Positions 24,331 through 38,783 of a stretch of DNA of 64,000 nucleotides are shown here, one piece after another. Below the pieces are notes generated by a model. The model was not told the origin of the DNA, searched no databases, and worked only from the letters and a program-made list of their open reading frames with translations. The DNA lies in NCBI RefSeq assembly GCF_016802725.1, contig NC_052665.1:23002501-23066500 (forward strand), in the 5' to 3' direction. Numbering within the stretch: position 1 is the stretch's first letter; the number at the start of each line of letters is the position of its first letter. Both the position numbers and the translations under genes were made by a program. Source of the DNA: Solenopsis invicta (Eukaryota; Arthropoda; Insecta; Hymenoptera; Formicidae).

Positions 24331-26460
24331 TCGCCACTTTAAACAAGAACTAATTTTATAAGAATTAAATGTGGTCTGCAAATGTCCTGAATTACGCCAG
24401 GATATTCCAATTTACGCCACTATTATAGCACGTACAAAATGACGCCATCCTATCTGTGTGTTGGCAACTCTTATTATATGATTCTTTACTATTTTATCAT
24501 TTTTTAAATATATTACTTGTACAAAACTAACATTTTGTATTACAATTCGAAATTACTTTATTTTATTATTTTATAGGTTACATTGTCGTAATAACAAAAT
24601 TAAGAATAAATTTAACTATGGACAGTTAGAAGTGACAGTATAGTTTTACAAGCTCAAAAAAAGCCGTTTTTTCAATTTTTATGCCAATTTTTTTGATTTT
24701 TTTTTTCAAGAAGTAAAAAAATTTATTGGAAAAATTCAAAAACTATTGTATTATGATGGTTCCTCATCAGTATTAAAGTTACCTGTTTTACGATATGATT
24801 TCTTAATTTTAGCTCACTACACGTATTTTTGAGTTTAAAGTTTGCTATACTTCGATCCGCGAGACAGCTCGATTTTTTGTCTCGTCACTATCTAATTAAT
24901 ATTTTAAAGCCTGTAAATTATATTGTAAAATTGTATATAAAATTGTATATTGTAAATTGTAATATTGTAAATTGTATATTGTAATATTGTAAAAATTAAA
25001 AAATATATAATCTGAATATTATGCTCATGAGATAGCAGCAAATCGAGAGAATGATTTGAAACAATTAAATTTATAACAATATACAGGAAAAAGTAAACTA
25101 TGAAACAAAATTACATTTTAGGAGTTCAAGATGTGGCAAACTAGAGTTAAAATTTGTGTTAATGAGAAATAATTAGAAAATTGTCCGTATAAAGTTAAAC
25201 TAACGTTAGTTTCTATCTTTAAGTTTCTGTTCTTAAAGTTTTTTCTTTCTATTTATGATAATGTAAGAGAGAAACAAAAAGCAAACCAAGAAAATAAATA
25301 AAAACAGAATTAATGAATTTATTAAATAAAACAAAACATATGCCTCTTGATAATAGCTAATATATAATTGCTAATATTCAAATTTATTTACAAATTAATT
25401 AACATAAATATTAACTTAGTTAATTTTTAAACTACTTGTTAGAATTACGTTCATTCTTATAACAATTTGTTTAATAATTAATAATTATTAAACCTAAAGT
25501 CATGTAATATTCTAAATATAAATATGAACATTAATTCAATATTAATTCCAGTGCTTACGAGTATATGCCTATTCCAGTCTTATTTTAATGTTTTATTATA
25601 CTGTAAAATTAGGTAGCATGTCATTTACATAGCAAAAGCAATAATTTTTCAGAAAAAAATTTGGAATTTTTCTGATTTTTTACCAAGAATAAAAAAACCG
25701 TTTTTTTTAAACTATGGGTGACATATTCTTGACATAGTATTTGAGATTAGTTTTCCACAAAAAAAAATCACATATGCGTTTAATTATTTCAAAAAACTAC
25801 TTGATACACTTTGACGACTACTCTTTTTGGTAATGTTTATATACTTTTAATCAGTTTTGTTATATTATGGACACAAAACAAATTATGATGGTGTCATGTT
25901 GGTCAGTAGTTTAAGAGAACATATACACCCAGAAGGCCAAAAAAACGGCAATTTTTTGGAATTCTTTTTTTTAAAACTGTTGGAGTTACCAAATTGGGTT
26001 TTTTTAGTTAAAAATATATACTTTGAAGAAACTTCATTTTTTTTATTAAGAAATTGCGCAAAATGACAGAAATATGGTGTCGTGAAGAAGCAGCCCTGAA
26101 AAAATCCGCCAAAACGGTACCAGGTGTACTTTTGTCAAAAATAAATTAAAACAAAAAATGTTTATGGAATTTTTAAATATATAATAATATCTTTGGCGTA
26201 TCGAGGCCGATTTCAAAAATATCAATTTTTGACAAAGTGGCAAGCGTTTAAACTTAAAGTTGCGATTTTCAAAACAAAATTTGTTCGTTTTCTTGCTCCC
26301 CCCAAAAAACTAAGAGGTCTAGAAAAAACCTCTCCGATACGCGATAGATAATCATGTGTAGAATAGCCAGTATAAATTTTAAGCAAATCGGTTCAGTGGT
26401 TGTCGAGATATTTCTGGTACCAGTTTGAAAAATGTTATTTTGAGAAAAACGCGTTTGAAT
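24330..26460. other. AT-rich stretch with minor repeats, no gene
   Basis: 24675-24830 is the plus-strand copy of the dispersed repeat at 6080-6245. 24915-24990 is a short tandem array of TTGTAAATTGTATA-like words. Nothing else recognised. Confidence 0.5.
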
Positions 26461-26474
26461 GTTCAACATATGTT

Positions 26475-26890
26475 TTTGTTAAGAAAACATGAAATTTTTT
26501 TAACTTGCACAGAGTTGTCAATTCCATAGTACAAGTCCTCTGCAGTAGATGCGATGCACATATCGTCTAAATTTTGTTGTCGGCGACGTATTCGCGCTTC
26601 TTTCGTCTGTTCCTGTGCGCGTACTTCGGCTTGCACTATGTGGCGATCATCTTTGCGCATATTGGTGTGCATTCGATCAGAGAGAAATGGCCATAATGCT
26701 CATTATTCGTAATATTGAAATTATACCATCATTGAATATGTAAGCAGCTATATCTGCAGCAATTTCTACTGTAATAGCACCGCTGCACAATGTTTTTGGG
26801 GTTATTTTCGAAATTATATTGTTAAAACTTTTATTGCTATTCTGAGTATAGCCACCAACACAGCACTTCAATAATGCGTCTTTACTGAGG
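26475..26890 (-). pseudogene. C-terminal fragment of a transposon-linked (Mutator-like?) protein
   Basis: The minus strand reads LLKCCVGGYTQNSNKSFNNI, then ITPKTLCSGAITVEIAADIA, then after a frameshift RAQEQTKEARIRRRQQNL and a final YGIDNSVQ. From memory this order (GG-x-TQN-x-N-x-S-N, then a basic KEARxRRRQ block and YGxGIDDS) is the end of a multi-copy arthropod protein often labelled Mutator-like transposase domain. One frameshift near 26675 breaks it, and the N-terminal catalytic part is absent. Confidence 0.5.
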
Positions 26891-26942
26891 TATTAGACAC
26901 AAAACCAAAGGGATGGGCCGTGGGCCAACCACGATATCTTAG

Positions 26943-26968
26943 TGGCGCGCGGCGCGGTGCGGCGCGCC
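26943..26968. repeat. GC-only hairpin
   Basis: A run of only G/C and one T with self-complementary ends GGCGCGC and GCGCGCC, in an otherwise AT-rich stretch. Confidence 0.6.
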
Positions 26969-27378
26969 AATGTGCTATCAAGGCTATAACTTCATCATTT
27001 TTCGGAATTTTGATTTGAAATTTTTACTAGACATTCTCGAAATATTAAATATGTAATAATCACAAAATCGATTTTTTTGACCTTCCTGCATATGCCTCCT
27101 TAAATCGGTACATTTAACGTATAAAATATTTTAAAACACTAAACAAAAGAGGCGCGCGCTACAAAGCTTTTGATATTACACAATTTCCTACAAATTTAAT
27201 ATTATACTGTTAACCATTGATATACCTAACTGTCAAAACGCGATAACAGCCACTCACGAAGCAAGCATAGCAGGAAATTAATCAGCATTACGGAAAAGTG
27301 TCAACAATGAACTTCGAGATTTTCGAGAGATACGATTATTGATTTAACATGCATTTTTTTAGATAGGAAGATTGCTTA

Positions 27379-29182
27379 CAAGGAAAAGCTCCGAGGTGTC
27401 CCCTTCCGATTTTGAAGAGTATTTAATATGTTGTAGTACACATAAAAATAAGGAACACATATTTTTTTTATACGTGCCCATACGCACTTTTAGGGGGTAA
27501 AATACCTATTTGAAAAAAATCATTTTTCTTCTTTTGAAGCGTATATTGTTAAAACTATAGGAGATAAAAATGTATTCTAATTGAAAGTTAAATGGCTTGA
27601 AGAGTATTTTATAACAGTAATAAAGGAAAATTAAAAACATTTTTTAAATATTTTTTCCCATCACTTACCATTCTTTTGAGAAAATTTTTATTTTTTTTTA
27701 TAAGCAAAATAAAACTTATTCTATTACAAATTCAATGGTACATGATATAGTTATGTTGAGATATTTCCATTTTCCAAAAATAATTAAAAACCACTCCATA
27801 ACGCATGGTATGCGCACTCGTCCATGCGCTACGGAAGTATTTCTGTCCGATTTTGACGAGTCTTTAATATGTTGTACTACATTAAAAACAAGGGACACAC
27901 GTTTTTTTATACGAGCCCAATTTCACTTTTATGGGATGAAACATCCCTTTGAAGAAAATCAGTTTTCTTTATTCGAACCATATATCGTCAAAACTTAAAG
28001 AGATAGAAAACAAATATTCTAATTGAAAAATTTTGCTTATAAAAAAAATAAAAGTTTTCAAAAACAAAGATAAATGGTGAGGAAAGTTGTAACAAATATT
28101 AAAAGAAAATTTTATTTATTATTGTCGTAAAGTACAGACTCTTTAAGTCATTCAACTTTCAACTTTAAAAATTTTTTACATTTTTCCGCACTACTTATCT
28201 CTTTTTTAAAATGTTTATTCCTTTTTATAAGCAAAATCTTTCAATTAAAACATTTTTTTCTATTTTTTATAGTTTTGACGGTATATGCTTTGAAAGAAGA
28301 AAAGTGGTTGTCTTCAAAAAAGTGTTTCCTCCCTAAAAATGAGATTGGGCACATATAAAAATACGTGTCCCTTATTTTTATCTGTACTACAACTATTAAA
28401 GGGTCATCAAAATCAAAGGAGGACACTTCCATAGTGCACGGACGGGTGCGCATACCACGCGGTATGGAATGGTTTTTAATTATTTTTGAAAAATAGAAAT
28501 GTCGCAATATAAATTTATCATATTATATGATTCCGCGATGTCACATACCATTAAATTTGTAATAAAATAAGTTTTATTTTGTGTATAAAAAATAAAAATT
28601 GTTTTAAAGAAAAGGCAAGTGGCGGGGAAAAGTATTGTTGTACTCGACAAGACGAGCACACAAAACACTCGCGAAAGAAAGAACAAACGCACGACACGAA
28701 ATGATTAGACATTCTTTTATAAAAAGGAACATTGACTTTAATCTAATAACTTTGTACAATAAAACCGTAGCGGAATTATCAGAATATCTTGTGACAGCTC
28801 CGTGTCCCAAAACAAAACAAAGCCGGCCGCGCTTCTTTTATCAAATTGATCGATCTTCCTTTGGCTAGCTTTTCAAGCTCAGCCGAAAAACGGGCATAAT
28901 ACTATAAAAAAAATTTTTTTAAGTTTTTTTTATTACTGATATAAAATACTCTTCAAACTATTTAATCTTTAATTGGAATATTATTTCCTATCTCCTATAG
29001 TTTCGATGATGTACGCTTTGAAAGAAAAAAACCGTTTTTCCTCAAAGGGGTGTTTTACCGCCTGAAAGTATATATGCATATGGGCACTTGTAAAAAAAAT
29101 ACGTGTCCTTTATTTTTATCTGTACTACAACGTATTAAAAACTCATCAAAATCGGAGGGGGACACCTCGGAGCCTTTCCTTG
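27379..29182. repeat. Palindrome built of a duplicated module
   Basis: The outer ends AAGGAAAAGCTCCGAGGTGT and ACACCTCGGAGCCTTTCCTT are inverted. Each arm carries two related modules: 27380-27600 and 27800-28030 on the left, 28240-28480 and 28960-29180 on the right. Each contains a CCGATTTTGAxGAG word and a CxxTATTTTTATCTGTACTAC-type word. The two inner modules can be translated to similar peptides (IIKNHSITHGMRTRPC and IIKNHSIPRGMRTRPC). The right arm holds an extra 270 bp (28628-28896). Confidence 0.75.
28628..28896. mobile_element. Probable insertion in the right arm, about 270 bp
   Basis: This GC-richer block has no counterpart in the left arm. Its ends read AGTATTGTTGTACTCG and, reversed, AGTATTATGCCCG, a possible short TIR. 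No coding recognised. Confidence 0.4.
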
Positions 29183-29230
29183 TTTGTGCAATTATTCAAA
29201 ATTTTCGTCAATTCGTGATGTTATTATTGT

Positions 29231-30221
29231 ATCAGTACAAAATTACCTTTTCAAAAAAAGGTAAAAAAAAGGTGCCAATTTATGTGTGTGCGCGCGCACC
29301 TTATCTATAATTTTTTTTAAAAACTCAAGTGCTACTATTTTTTTATTCAACCTAAATGTATTTTTTCCAAAAAATGTATGAAATCTTTAAATTGCGCCAA
29401 TTATAAAGAGAATATATTGCTGTTTGAAAGAACTGTTGTACTACTTTTAACGAATAAAATGCAAGTGATAGTATATTTATTTTTTAAGTAAAACCCAAGT
29501 AGCGGTATCTTTAATACCTTTTTAAATAAAATTCAAGTGATACTGTCTGTGTATTTTTATTGAAACATTTTTCTGTTCTAACCTAAGTGGATGTACTTAA
29601 TTTAAAAAAGTTTCAATGAAATATGTAACATTTAATCTCAAAGAATTAAACAGAAATGAGAATGTTTTATTAAAATAAAAAATTTTTAAACTACAAAAAT
29701 TGGCGCTGCTGTTTTACAACATTTTATTTAGATTATAGTTAGCAGCGCCAATTTTTTGTAGTTTAAAAATTTTTTATTTTAATAAAACATTCTCATTTCT
29801 GTTTAATTCTTTGAGATTAAATGTTACATATTTCATTGAAACTTTTTTAAATTAAGTACATCCACTTAGGTTAGAACAGAAAAATGTTTCAATAAAAATA
29901 CACAGACAGTATCACTTGAATTTTATTTAAAAAGGTATTAAAGATACCGCTACTTGGGTTTTACTTAAAAAATAAATATACTATCACTTGCATTTTATTC
30001 GTTAAAAGTAGTACAACAGTTCTTTCAAACAGCAATATATTCTCTTTATAATTGGCGCAATTTAAAGATTTCATACATTTTTTGGAAAAAATACATTTAG
30101 GTTGAATTAAAAAATAGTAGCACTTGAGTTTTTAAAAAAAATTATAGATAAGGTGCGCGCGCACACACATAAATTGGCACCTTTTTTTTACCTTTTTTTG
30201 AAAAGGTAATTTTGTACTGAT
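29231..30221. repeat. Near-perfect palindrome, 991 bp
   Basis: The ends ATCAGTACAAAATTACCTTT and AAAGGTAATTTTGTACTGAT are exact complements, and the arms (about 480 bp each) pair almost without mismatch to the centre at about 29720. The spacer is only about 25-35 bp between GGCGCTGCT and AGCAGCGCC. The few differences are one-base indels in A/T runs. No coding. Confidence 0.95.
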
Positions 30222-30299
30222 GTCACGCGTTTTTGTAGTGTTAAGCAATATATTTATTTTTTGTGATGTCATGATTTCAACTTACAAGTAAGATTATAA

Positions 30300-32183
<1,884 letters not shown>

Positions 32184-32238
<55 letters not shown>
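32184..32238. repeat. (TA)n microsatellite
   Basis: Uninterrupted AT/TA dinucleotides directly after the GC-rich repeat. Confidence 0.95.
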
Positions 32239-32240
<2 letters not shown>

Positions 32241-32342
32241 AAGCAAATCAAAAACTGCTTACGTGATTATAATTAACCTCAACTCCCATCCACAATAAAT
32301 AATATGTCTCTTGTATAGGTAAGATTATATATTATGCACTTT

Positions 32343-33759
32343 TTTCAGCCGAATTCGTTTGTCTCGTACAAAAACGTGTTGGATAAGTGTATTATTAATA
32401 AATATATGCAGTTAAAAATATATATTTGGCATTAACTAGAGTCAATATTATATTATACTCCTACGAATGCTACGTATAAAATTTTTCAAGTGTCATAAGA
32501 TATGATTGACAAAGTGCATATGAATATGATAATGAAACATAGCTAATTAGATTGCATGAGCCTTATTAACTTTATTTTTATCTTTCTATCTTTCTCCACT
32601 GCATATTTTTCCCAGCAAAAATGTGGTTTGCTTTTTCTCAGGTCTACCTCTAAGTCATACTTTTTTAACTCTAGCATAATGTAAATGTATATTTTGAATG
32701 AATTGACGTTTGAAACAAGTGTCAAATGATTGAATAAAGATATAAAAATATGTGTAATTTTACAAGTTGAGTCTCAGAGGTCTCAACGCTGCGTATTCTC
32801 TCTGATTTTAGAAATTTGTAACTAGATTAATTAATAAGTATGGTAAGTATATTTTAAATCCTGTTTATTAAAGTTAACAAAGTTAAGTGTAGCTCTTACA
32901 ATATATATTGAGTTCACTAAACTAGTTAAAATAATATATGATATTAAATATGCTTGCTGTGTTACAAAATAAATGTTAATTGTAAATAAATAATATGTGT
33001 TAATCTCGCTGTTACCTAATATTTAATAATATTTCTGAGCGTTTTATAAAAGATATTTTTTCTTATAAAAGATAATTCATTTTGTAACACAGCGAGCATA
33101 TTTAATATCATGTATTATTTTAACTAGTTTTCAGTAAACTCTATATACATTGTAAAAGTTACTTTATTAACTTTATTAATTTACTTTATTAACTTTTTTC
33201 ATAAACAGGATTCAAAATGTACTTACTTTACTTATTAATTAATCCAATTACAAATTTCTGAAACCAGAAAGTACACGCAGCGTTGAGGCCTCTGAGACTC
33301 AACTTGTAAAATTACACGTACACCAGGCATTGGAATCATTTTTATATCTTTATTCAATTATTTGATACTTGTTTCAAACGTCAATTCATTAAAAATATAC
33401 ATTTACATTAACGCTAGAATTAAAAAAGCATGACTTAGAGGCAGACCTGAGAAAGCAAACTACATTTTTGCTGAGAAAGGTAAATATGCATTGGAGAAAG
33501 ATAGAAAGATAAAAATAGATTTAATAAGGTGCATCCAATCTAATTAACCTCGTTTCATTACCATATTCATGTGCACTTTGTAAATCATATCTTCTTATGA
33601 CATTCGAAAAATTTTATACGTAGCACTCGTAGGAGTATAATATATAATAATATTGACTCTAGTTAATGCAAAATATATATTTTTAACTGCACATATTCAT
33701 TAATAATAAGCTTATTCAACGCATTTTTGCGCCACGCAAAAGAATTCGGCAGAAAAATT
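32343..33759. repeat. Palindrome, about 1.4 kb, arms about 630 bp
   Basis: The ends GCCGAATTCGTTTG and AAAAGAATTCGGC are inverted; the arms pair through GAGTCTCAGAGGTCTCAACG with its complement near 33285 and to the centre about 33030 (GCTTGCTGTGTTACAAAAT with ATTTTGTAACACAGCGAGC). Arms are visibly diverged, so this is older than the palindrome at 29231. No coding. Confidence 0.85.
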
Positions 33760-33840
33760 TGTCGTTTGCCCCGCAAACTGAGATATTATTGACGATTCAG
33801 GTTACAGGTTAGGAAACCTGTCATACGCGCAATCATGATC

Positions 33841-33882
33841 GCGGTCACGTGATGCACATCACATGGTGCATCACGTGACCGC
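33841..33882. promoter_or_regulatory. Perfect 17-bp hairpin containing two CACGTG boxes
   Basis: GCGGTCACGTGATGCAC is followed by an 8-base loop and its exact complement. Each arm contains the E-box core CACGTG. No neighbouring gene start is evident, so a regulatory role is only a possibility. Confidence 0.55.
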
Positions 33883-34139
33883 ATAGATGCTGATAGTGTA
33901 GTAGCGAGCGCCACACTGTGTCGAAAATGTGAAAGGGAGAATTCCTGAGGGCGACGACCAAGGAGACGTATCTTACAGAAAAATGTAGAGATTAGAATTT
34001 GCATCGCGATATCTCCGCTCGTACGGCACGGAGAAAAAAAATAAAAACACTTTTATATATGCAATTTTTCCCAAGCTATCGAATGAGACGACTTTGAACT
34101 TGATCGGTTCAGCCGTTGCTGAGATCTGATAATCTTGTT

Positions 34140-34275
34140 GTCTTGTGTCAGCGAGGGGAACTGCGTAGGGCTCGAATACAATCGCCACGTCCGTGTTCCA
34201 CTCCGCCATCGTCTGGACCAGAAGGTCTTGTGCTCTAGCAGAGTTGATGTTGGACTGGAGGAAGCAATAACAAGT
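34140..34275 (-). pseudogene. R1-clade retrotransposon ORF2, N-terminal endonuclease start
   Basis: The minus strand reads FLQSNINSARAQDLLVQTMA and then EWNTDVAIVFEPYAVP. This is the canonical start of the APE endonuclease in R1-clade ORF2 (Q-x-N-x-N, A-x-DLL, D-x-A-x-V-x-EPY). It overlaps the end of ORF1 in another frame, as in R1 elements. The similarity stops at about 34135, where a different dispersed repeat begins, so the catalytic core and the reverse transcriptase are missing. Confidence 0.8.
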
Positions 34276-35860
34276 TATTTAGACGTCCGTGTCCGTCGTC
34301 TTCTCCAGGCTCCCCCCTTTTGGTTGTTGTCGGGCATTTAAGTTTGACGTCTCGTTTGCTCCTGCTTGGCCCAGCCGTGGGAACTATCTTCTGCTTCTTC
34401 TTCGTGGAGTCTTTTTTAGGGCCCTCTTTCGAGTCTACCCTGTGGGATTTCACGGAACCACTCTTGTTCCGACCTTCGTTCCTTATTTTCGGCGGGAAAG
34501 TACAAGCCTGACTTCCGAATCTGTGTCCCGCCGATTTTTCCAAATCCGTACACAGTTTGCAGTAGATATCTTCCTCGCAGCGGCCTGCGACGTGTCCCTC
34601 TTGGTCACATTGGTAGCATGTACCGCTTCTATCGACCGGCGAGCTGCATTTACCGATTGTATGGCCCGTTGTTCAGCATCTGAAGCATTGTGTGGGCCTG
34701 GGCTTTAATACCTCAACTCTGGCCATAACTCAGCCATAACCCACTTGAACCCTTCCTGCCTTGGACAGTTTCGGCGCCGCCGCCGCGGGACATCTAATTC
34801 ACACGGAACCGAGTCCACCCCGTTTAATGTTGCCCACTTGTACCTTCTAGGGGCTGCATCCCCCAACTGTGGTCATAGCACTGACTACTCCCTAACGAAG
34901 GCGCCATCTTCGTCGTCGGAGACTATCGTCACTTCTGGAGTTATCGTCTCTGATTCCCCATGTTTACCGTTGGTATCCGGCAATGCTGGGAATTCTCACT
35001 TGCTAAAAGGAGGGGCCACTCTAATGTTGGATACAATTTTGGGGGTCTTAAATTGCCCCCCTGTCTTGACCTGGACAGAACTAAAAAGCTCCAGTCCTCC
35101 GCCCCCTTGCACTATAGATGAGTCAACTCTGCCCTCCGCTGCTGCCACATTGCTGTAGCTACCGCTTGGTGTACTAACAGTCTGGCTGCCCTTCTCGTGG
35201 ATAGATATATAGGTATATATATGTTTGTTGGAACTCATGTTTGGTATTAATCCCACTGCCCGTGACGGCTCCTCCGACCGGCGTATCTCCCACACTCTTC
35301 GAGGAAGGTATGTCCCGGGTACTTCCAGGGGGTCGGTATATAGCGGTAGCACCGGGAATGTGACATCCGGTGCACGAGCCTCCGGCCCTTTATTTACTGA
35401 GGGCGGGGCGAGCCCCAGACACCCGCGGCTTTTGGGGGTCCTCCACCTCGGACAGTGGGGGCACCGTCACGGGTGGTGCCACCTGGGGGGCCCCACGGAC
35501 AGATTAGGCAATGGAGGCGACGCCCCCTCCGCACCCTAACCGCCGCAGCGAACAGCACGTCCGCCGTAAGAAGTAAGTCCTACGACGGACACACTACTAA
35601 CTCAGCTTTGGAAGGGAGACATCGGGCACTAACAAACTCGCTCCGAGCCCTGAATACTTCCAAGCGACCCCGGTCCAGTCCGCGACCTCGGAGAGAGTAT
35701 CTCGCGAGGTGCGTGCCAGACTGTCCTCTGCCACTCTGATCTTGACCCAAGATACTTCCAGGCGGCTCAGAGATGGTCCAGCCCACTGGGTTCGGAGAGT
35801 TTCGGAGTCCCAGCGGCCCATCCTGCTCATTAAGAAACCGACTTCCCCCAGAACACAAAC
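34235..35860 (-). pseudogene. R1-clade retrotransposon ORF1 (gag-like) remnant
   Basis: The minus strand carries zinc knuckles near its C-terminus: CFRC (with a stop after it), then TGHTIGKC, then CYQCDQEGHVAGRC, then CKLCTDLEKSAGHRFGSQAC (coding about 34715 down to 34500). This CCHC triplet is typical of nucleic-acid-binding ORF1 proteins of R1/jockey-like elements. A Lys-rich tail follows and overlaps ORF2. Upstream there is a low-complexity acidic part (TITPEVTIVSDDEDGAFV). Several stops and frame changes show it is dead. The block is clearly GC-richer than the surroundings. Confidence 0.8.
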
Positions 35861-36095
35861 CGTGAAATTAATTAATTACGTATTTGTGAATTTTAATTTT
35901 TGATTTAAAATAATAAAGTGATTGTGAGGAAAAAATCTAGAATTATACGTTAATAACGTGATTAAATTGTAAGGGAAAACATAGAATTGTACATTACATA
36001 CCAATATTAGGATGCTAACAAAAAATAATCAAAATAAAATGTTTACAAGCAATTTGTTAAACAGTTTCTCTTCAAACACATTAAACAGTTTCTTA

Positions 36096-37075
36096 ACCTT
36101 TAAACACGTAAGTGAGTCTGAGAAACCCTCTATGAAGTTTTGAACGCTTGCTATGTGAAGACGGAATGAGATAGGAGGTTCGGACCAAGACGTAAAAAAG
36201 TTTTGAAATCTTTTATTTTGATTGATATGGTTGATCAACTTTTTTGGTCAACTAGAATTCGAACGGCACAGCAGCAAAGTTTTGTTAGGATTAATGCAAC
36301 CCATATAGTGTGTAAGTGAAACTTTTTGTGAGTATTTTACATAAAAAACTGGACAAAATACGTTCGAACAGGTCGGTTTGCGGATGTTACGCGCATATCT
36401 TCTGTCTAAAGTTGGAATACTATAAAATGCTGTAAAAAATGGAGCTTTTCCGAAATATATCACATCAATTTTCAATTTTAGACACGATTTAATCAAAAAT
36501 CACTTCATATTCGCCTTGTTACGTAAGTACATTTTTTAATAGAAATAACAATAATATAATTTTTTTTGAAAGTATGAATCTTTAGCTTTAAAATGCCGTA
36601 TTGTAAAGTTCTTTAAAGTTTATTTGTTGCAAAGATATCTTTTTTTTTAAAGTGAATTTTTAGATGCCCAAAAATACCTCATATTCTTCATGTTACATAA
36701 TTACACTTTTTAAAAGGAATGATTTTGCCAAATTTTATTTTGAAAGTGTGACTCTTTAGCTTTAAAACGCCGTATTTGGAAGTCCTTAAACGTTTATTGT
36801 TGCGAAAATATGATTTTTTGAAGGAAAAGTGGATTTTTGACCAATTTCTCATTTTTGTTTAATGGTTTTCCTTTTATAACTTTACAATAAATTATTTTTT
36901 GGCAATGGCAATTGTGTAGTCACATTCATGAGATTTTGAACTTTTGTTTAAAAAAAGAATCGTAGAAAAATATTAATTGTAATCAAAGTTACAGCTTCTC
37001 AAAGTTGAAAAAGTCTCTCAGACCCAAAAATGTAAATTTCGTATTTTACAGGATCGGTGTGTTTAAAGGTTAAAA
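36096..37075. mobile_element. piggyBac-like non-autonomous element flanked by TTAA
   Basis: The left end reads TTAACCTTTAAACACGTAAG and the right end, reversed, TTAACCTTTAAACACACCGA; both ends begin with TTAA, the target duplication typical of piggyBac. Subterminal GGGTCTGAGAGAC-type words occur at both ends. Inside is a tandem duplication of about 175 bp (36510-36685 and 36686-36850; shared words CTTTAGCTTTAAAATGCCGT and CTTTAGCTTTAAAACGCCGT). No transposase. Confidence 0.75.
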
Positions 37076-37079
37076 AACT

Positions 37080-37925
37080 GATTTTAAATAAAAACGTATA
37101 GCTTTATTGGTTTCTATGACAATAAAACGAAGTAATCATGCGTAATACAAGTCAAAACATTTTTTGAAGAAGATGTTTAACAAATTATTTATTATACAAT
37201 TTATTTTAATAATGCTTTTTTTCAATAATATTCTTTTATACCCATGACAAACCTCTCGTAGTTAATTTTTCCTCATCGCTACGAGGTTGGCCATGGAAAC
37301 TAAGTAACTGAATAAACAAATCGATTAAATAATTAAATTAACCAAACAAATAAACAAATAAATAAATAAATACTAAATAAACATCAAAAATAATCAAAAA
37401 TTGAATAAATTTCCAATTGCAATTTATTCTTACTCATTTACCTATTTATTTGATTATTTATTTACACATTTATTGATTGATTGATTATTGATTTATTTAT
37501 TAATATAAAGAATTAAAATAAAATTTTAATCGGGAGAATGTTTACAGTAAGTGCAAGGAGTCACACGGCACGCTACACTTCTAGAAGAACGGCTGAGCGC
37601 AATCTGATTGATCAACTTTAACCGTTAATAATTCGGTAAATGACCTGAGCCAAAATTGACAAAAGAACTTTTAGTTCAAAATTTCATCCTCTTTTGCTCC
37701 CTGAAATATTTATGAAGCGTTACAGGACACCTTGTATATAATTATACATATACAAAATATACGTACAAGATATACATGATATACGTAATTATTAAGTTAA
37801 AATAACCTAAAATAAAAGTTATTTTAACTTAACTTTTGAGTTATTTTAATTTAAAAACTAGAGTGGACTTTCTAAGTCATTTTGCTTTTTACTGTGTATA
37901 ATTATAATTATATAAGTATATTTTA
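37080..37925. other. No gene; AAAT-type simple sequence and one hairpin
   Basis: 37340-37385 is A/T simple sequence (repeated AAAT). 37793-37829 forms a hairpin with AAGTTAAAATAAC arms. Nothing else recognised. Confidence 0.5.
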
Positions 37926-37930
37926 ATATA

Positions 37931-38714
37931 CAGGGTGTTCGTTTGAAAAGTTTCCAGCTAATTATCTCCGAAAATATGAAAGATACAAAAAAAAGTTAAA
38001 ATATTTATACTTTATATAATACTTTTTCCATGATTTCAAGGGGGAAAAAAGCGGCACTCTCAATTTTTTATTTTGAGGGCGTTTTCAATGTAATTTGAAA
38101 ATCAAATTTGTTTTTTTTTTAAATTGAAATGTACATTTTTTATTAGAGGATCTTATTCTACGTAAAAAAACAAATAACTTTGTAGGAAACATTTTTTTAT
38201 TTGATCATTATTTTAGGAGATATAAAAGAAAATAGCAAGGCATAGTAACTGCATAAAATTTTGTCATTTATTATAACAAATGTTCAAAATGTTCTCTGTT
38301 GTTTGCTAAACAATAATAAAGGCGGTTCTAAAATTCTGAACAAACGTTTTGGACATTTGGAAACAACGGAGAACATTTTGAACATTTGTTATAAAAAATG
38401 ACAAAATTTGATGCAGTAATTATGCCTTGATATTTTTTTTGTATCTCCTAAAATAGTAATCGAACAAAAAAATGTTTCCTTCAAAAATTATTTGTTGTTT
38501 TTACGTAGAATAAGAACCTGTAATAATAAAAAATGTATATTTTTATTTAAAAAAAAAATTGACTTTCACATTATATTAGAAACGCTTCAAATAAAAAATT
38601 GAAAGTGCTGTTTTCTTTCCCCCTCGAAATCATGGAAAAAGTGTTTTAATTTTTTTTTGTACTTTTCATATTTTTTGAGGTAATCAGCTGGAAACTTTTT
38701 AAATGAATACCCTG
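37931..38714. mobile_element. Foldback element with CAGGGTGTTC ends, 784 bp
   Basis: TA, then CAGGGTGTTCGTTTGAAAAG at the left; the right end, reversed, is CAGGGTATTCATTTAAAAAG followed by TA. Arms are about 380 bp each (GTTTCCAGCT with AGCTGGAAAC; AATGTTCTCTGTTGTTT with its complement near 38370). It directly precedes the GC-rich repeat at 38784. No coding. Confidence 0.85.
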
Positions 38715-38783
38715 TATATGAGCATATTTTATATACGGTATAATAATAAATAATAAATATATATAATAATAAATAATAATAAA

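Noticed and set aside
34289..35739. Plus-strand ORFs of 139, 137, 104 and 94 codons
   Set aside because: Shadows of the minus-strand R1 ORF1, whose zinc knuckles and ORF2 start are recognisable.
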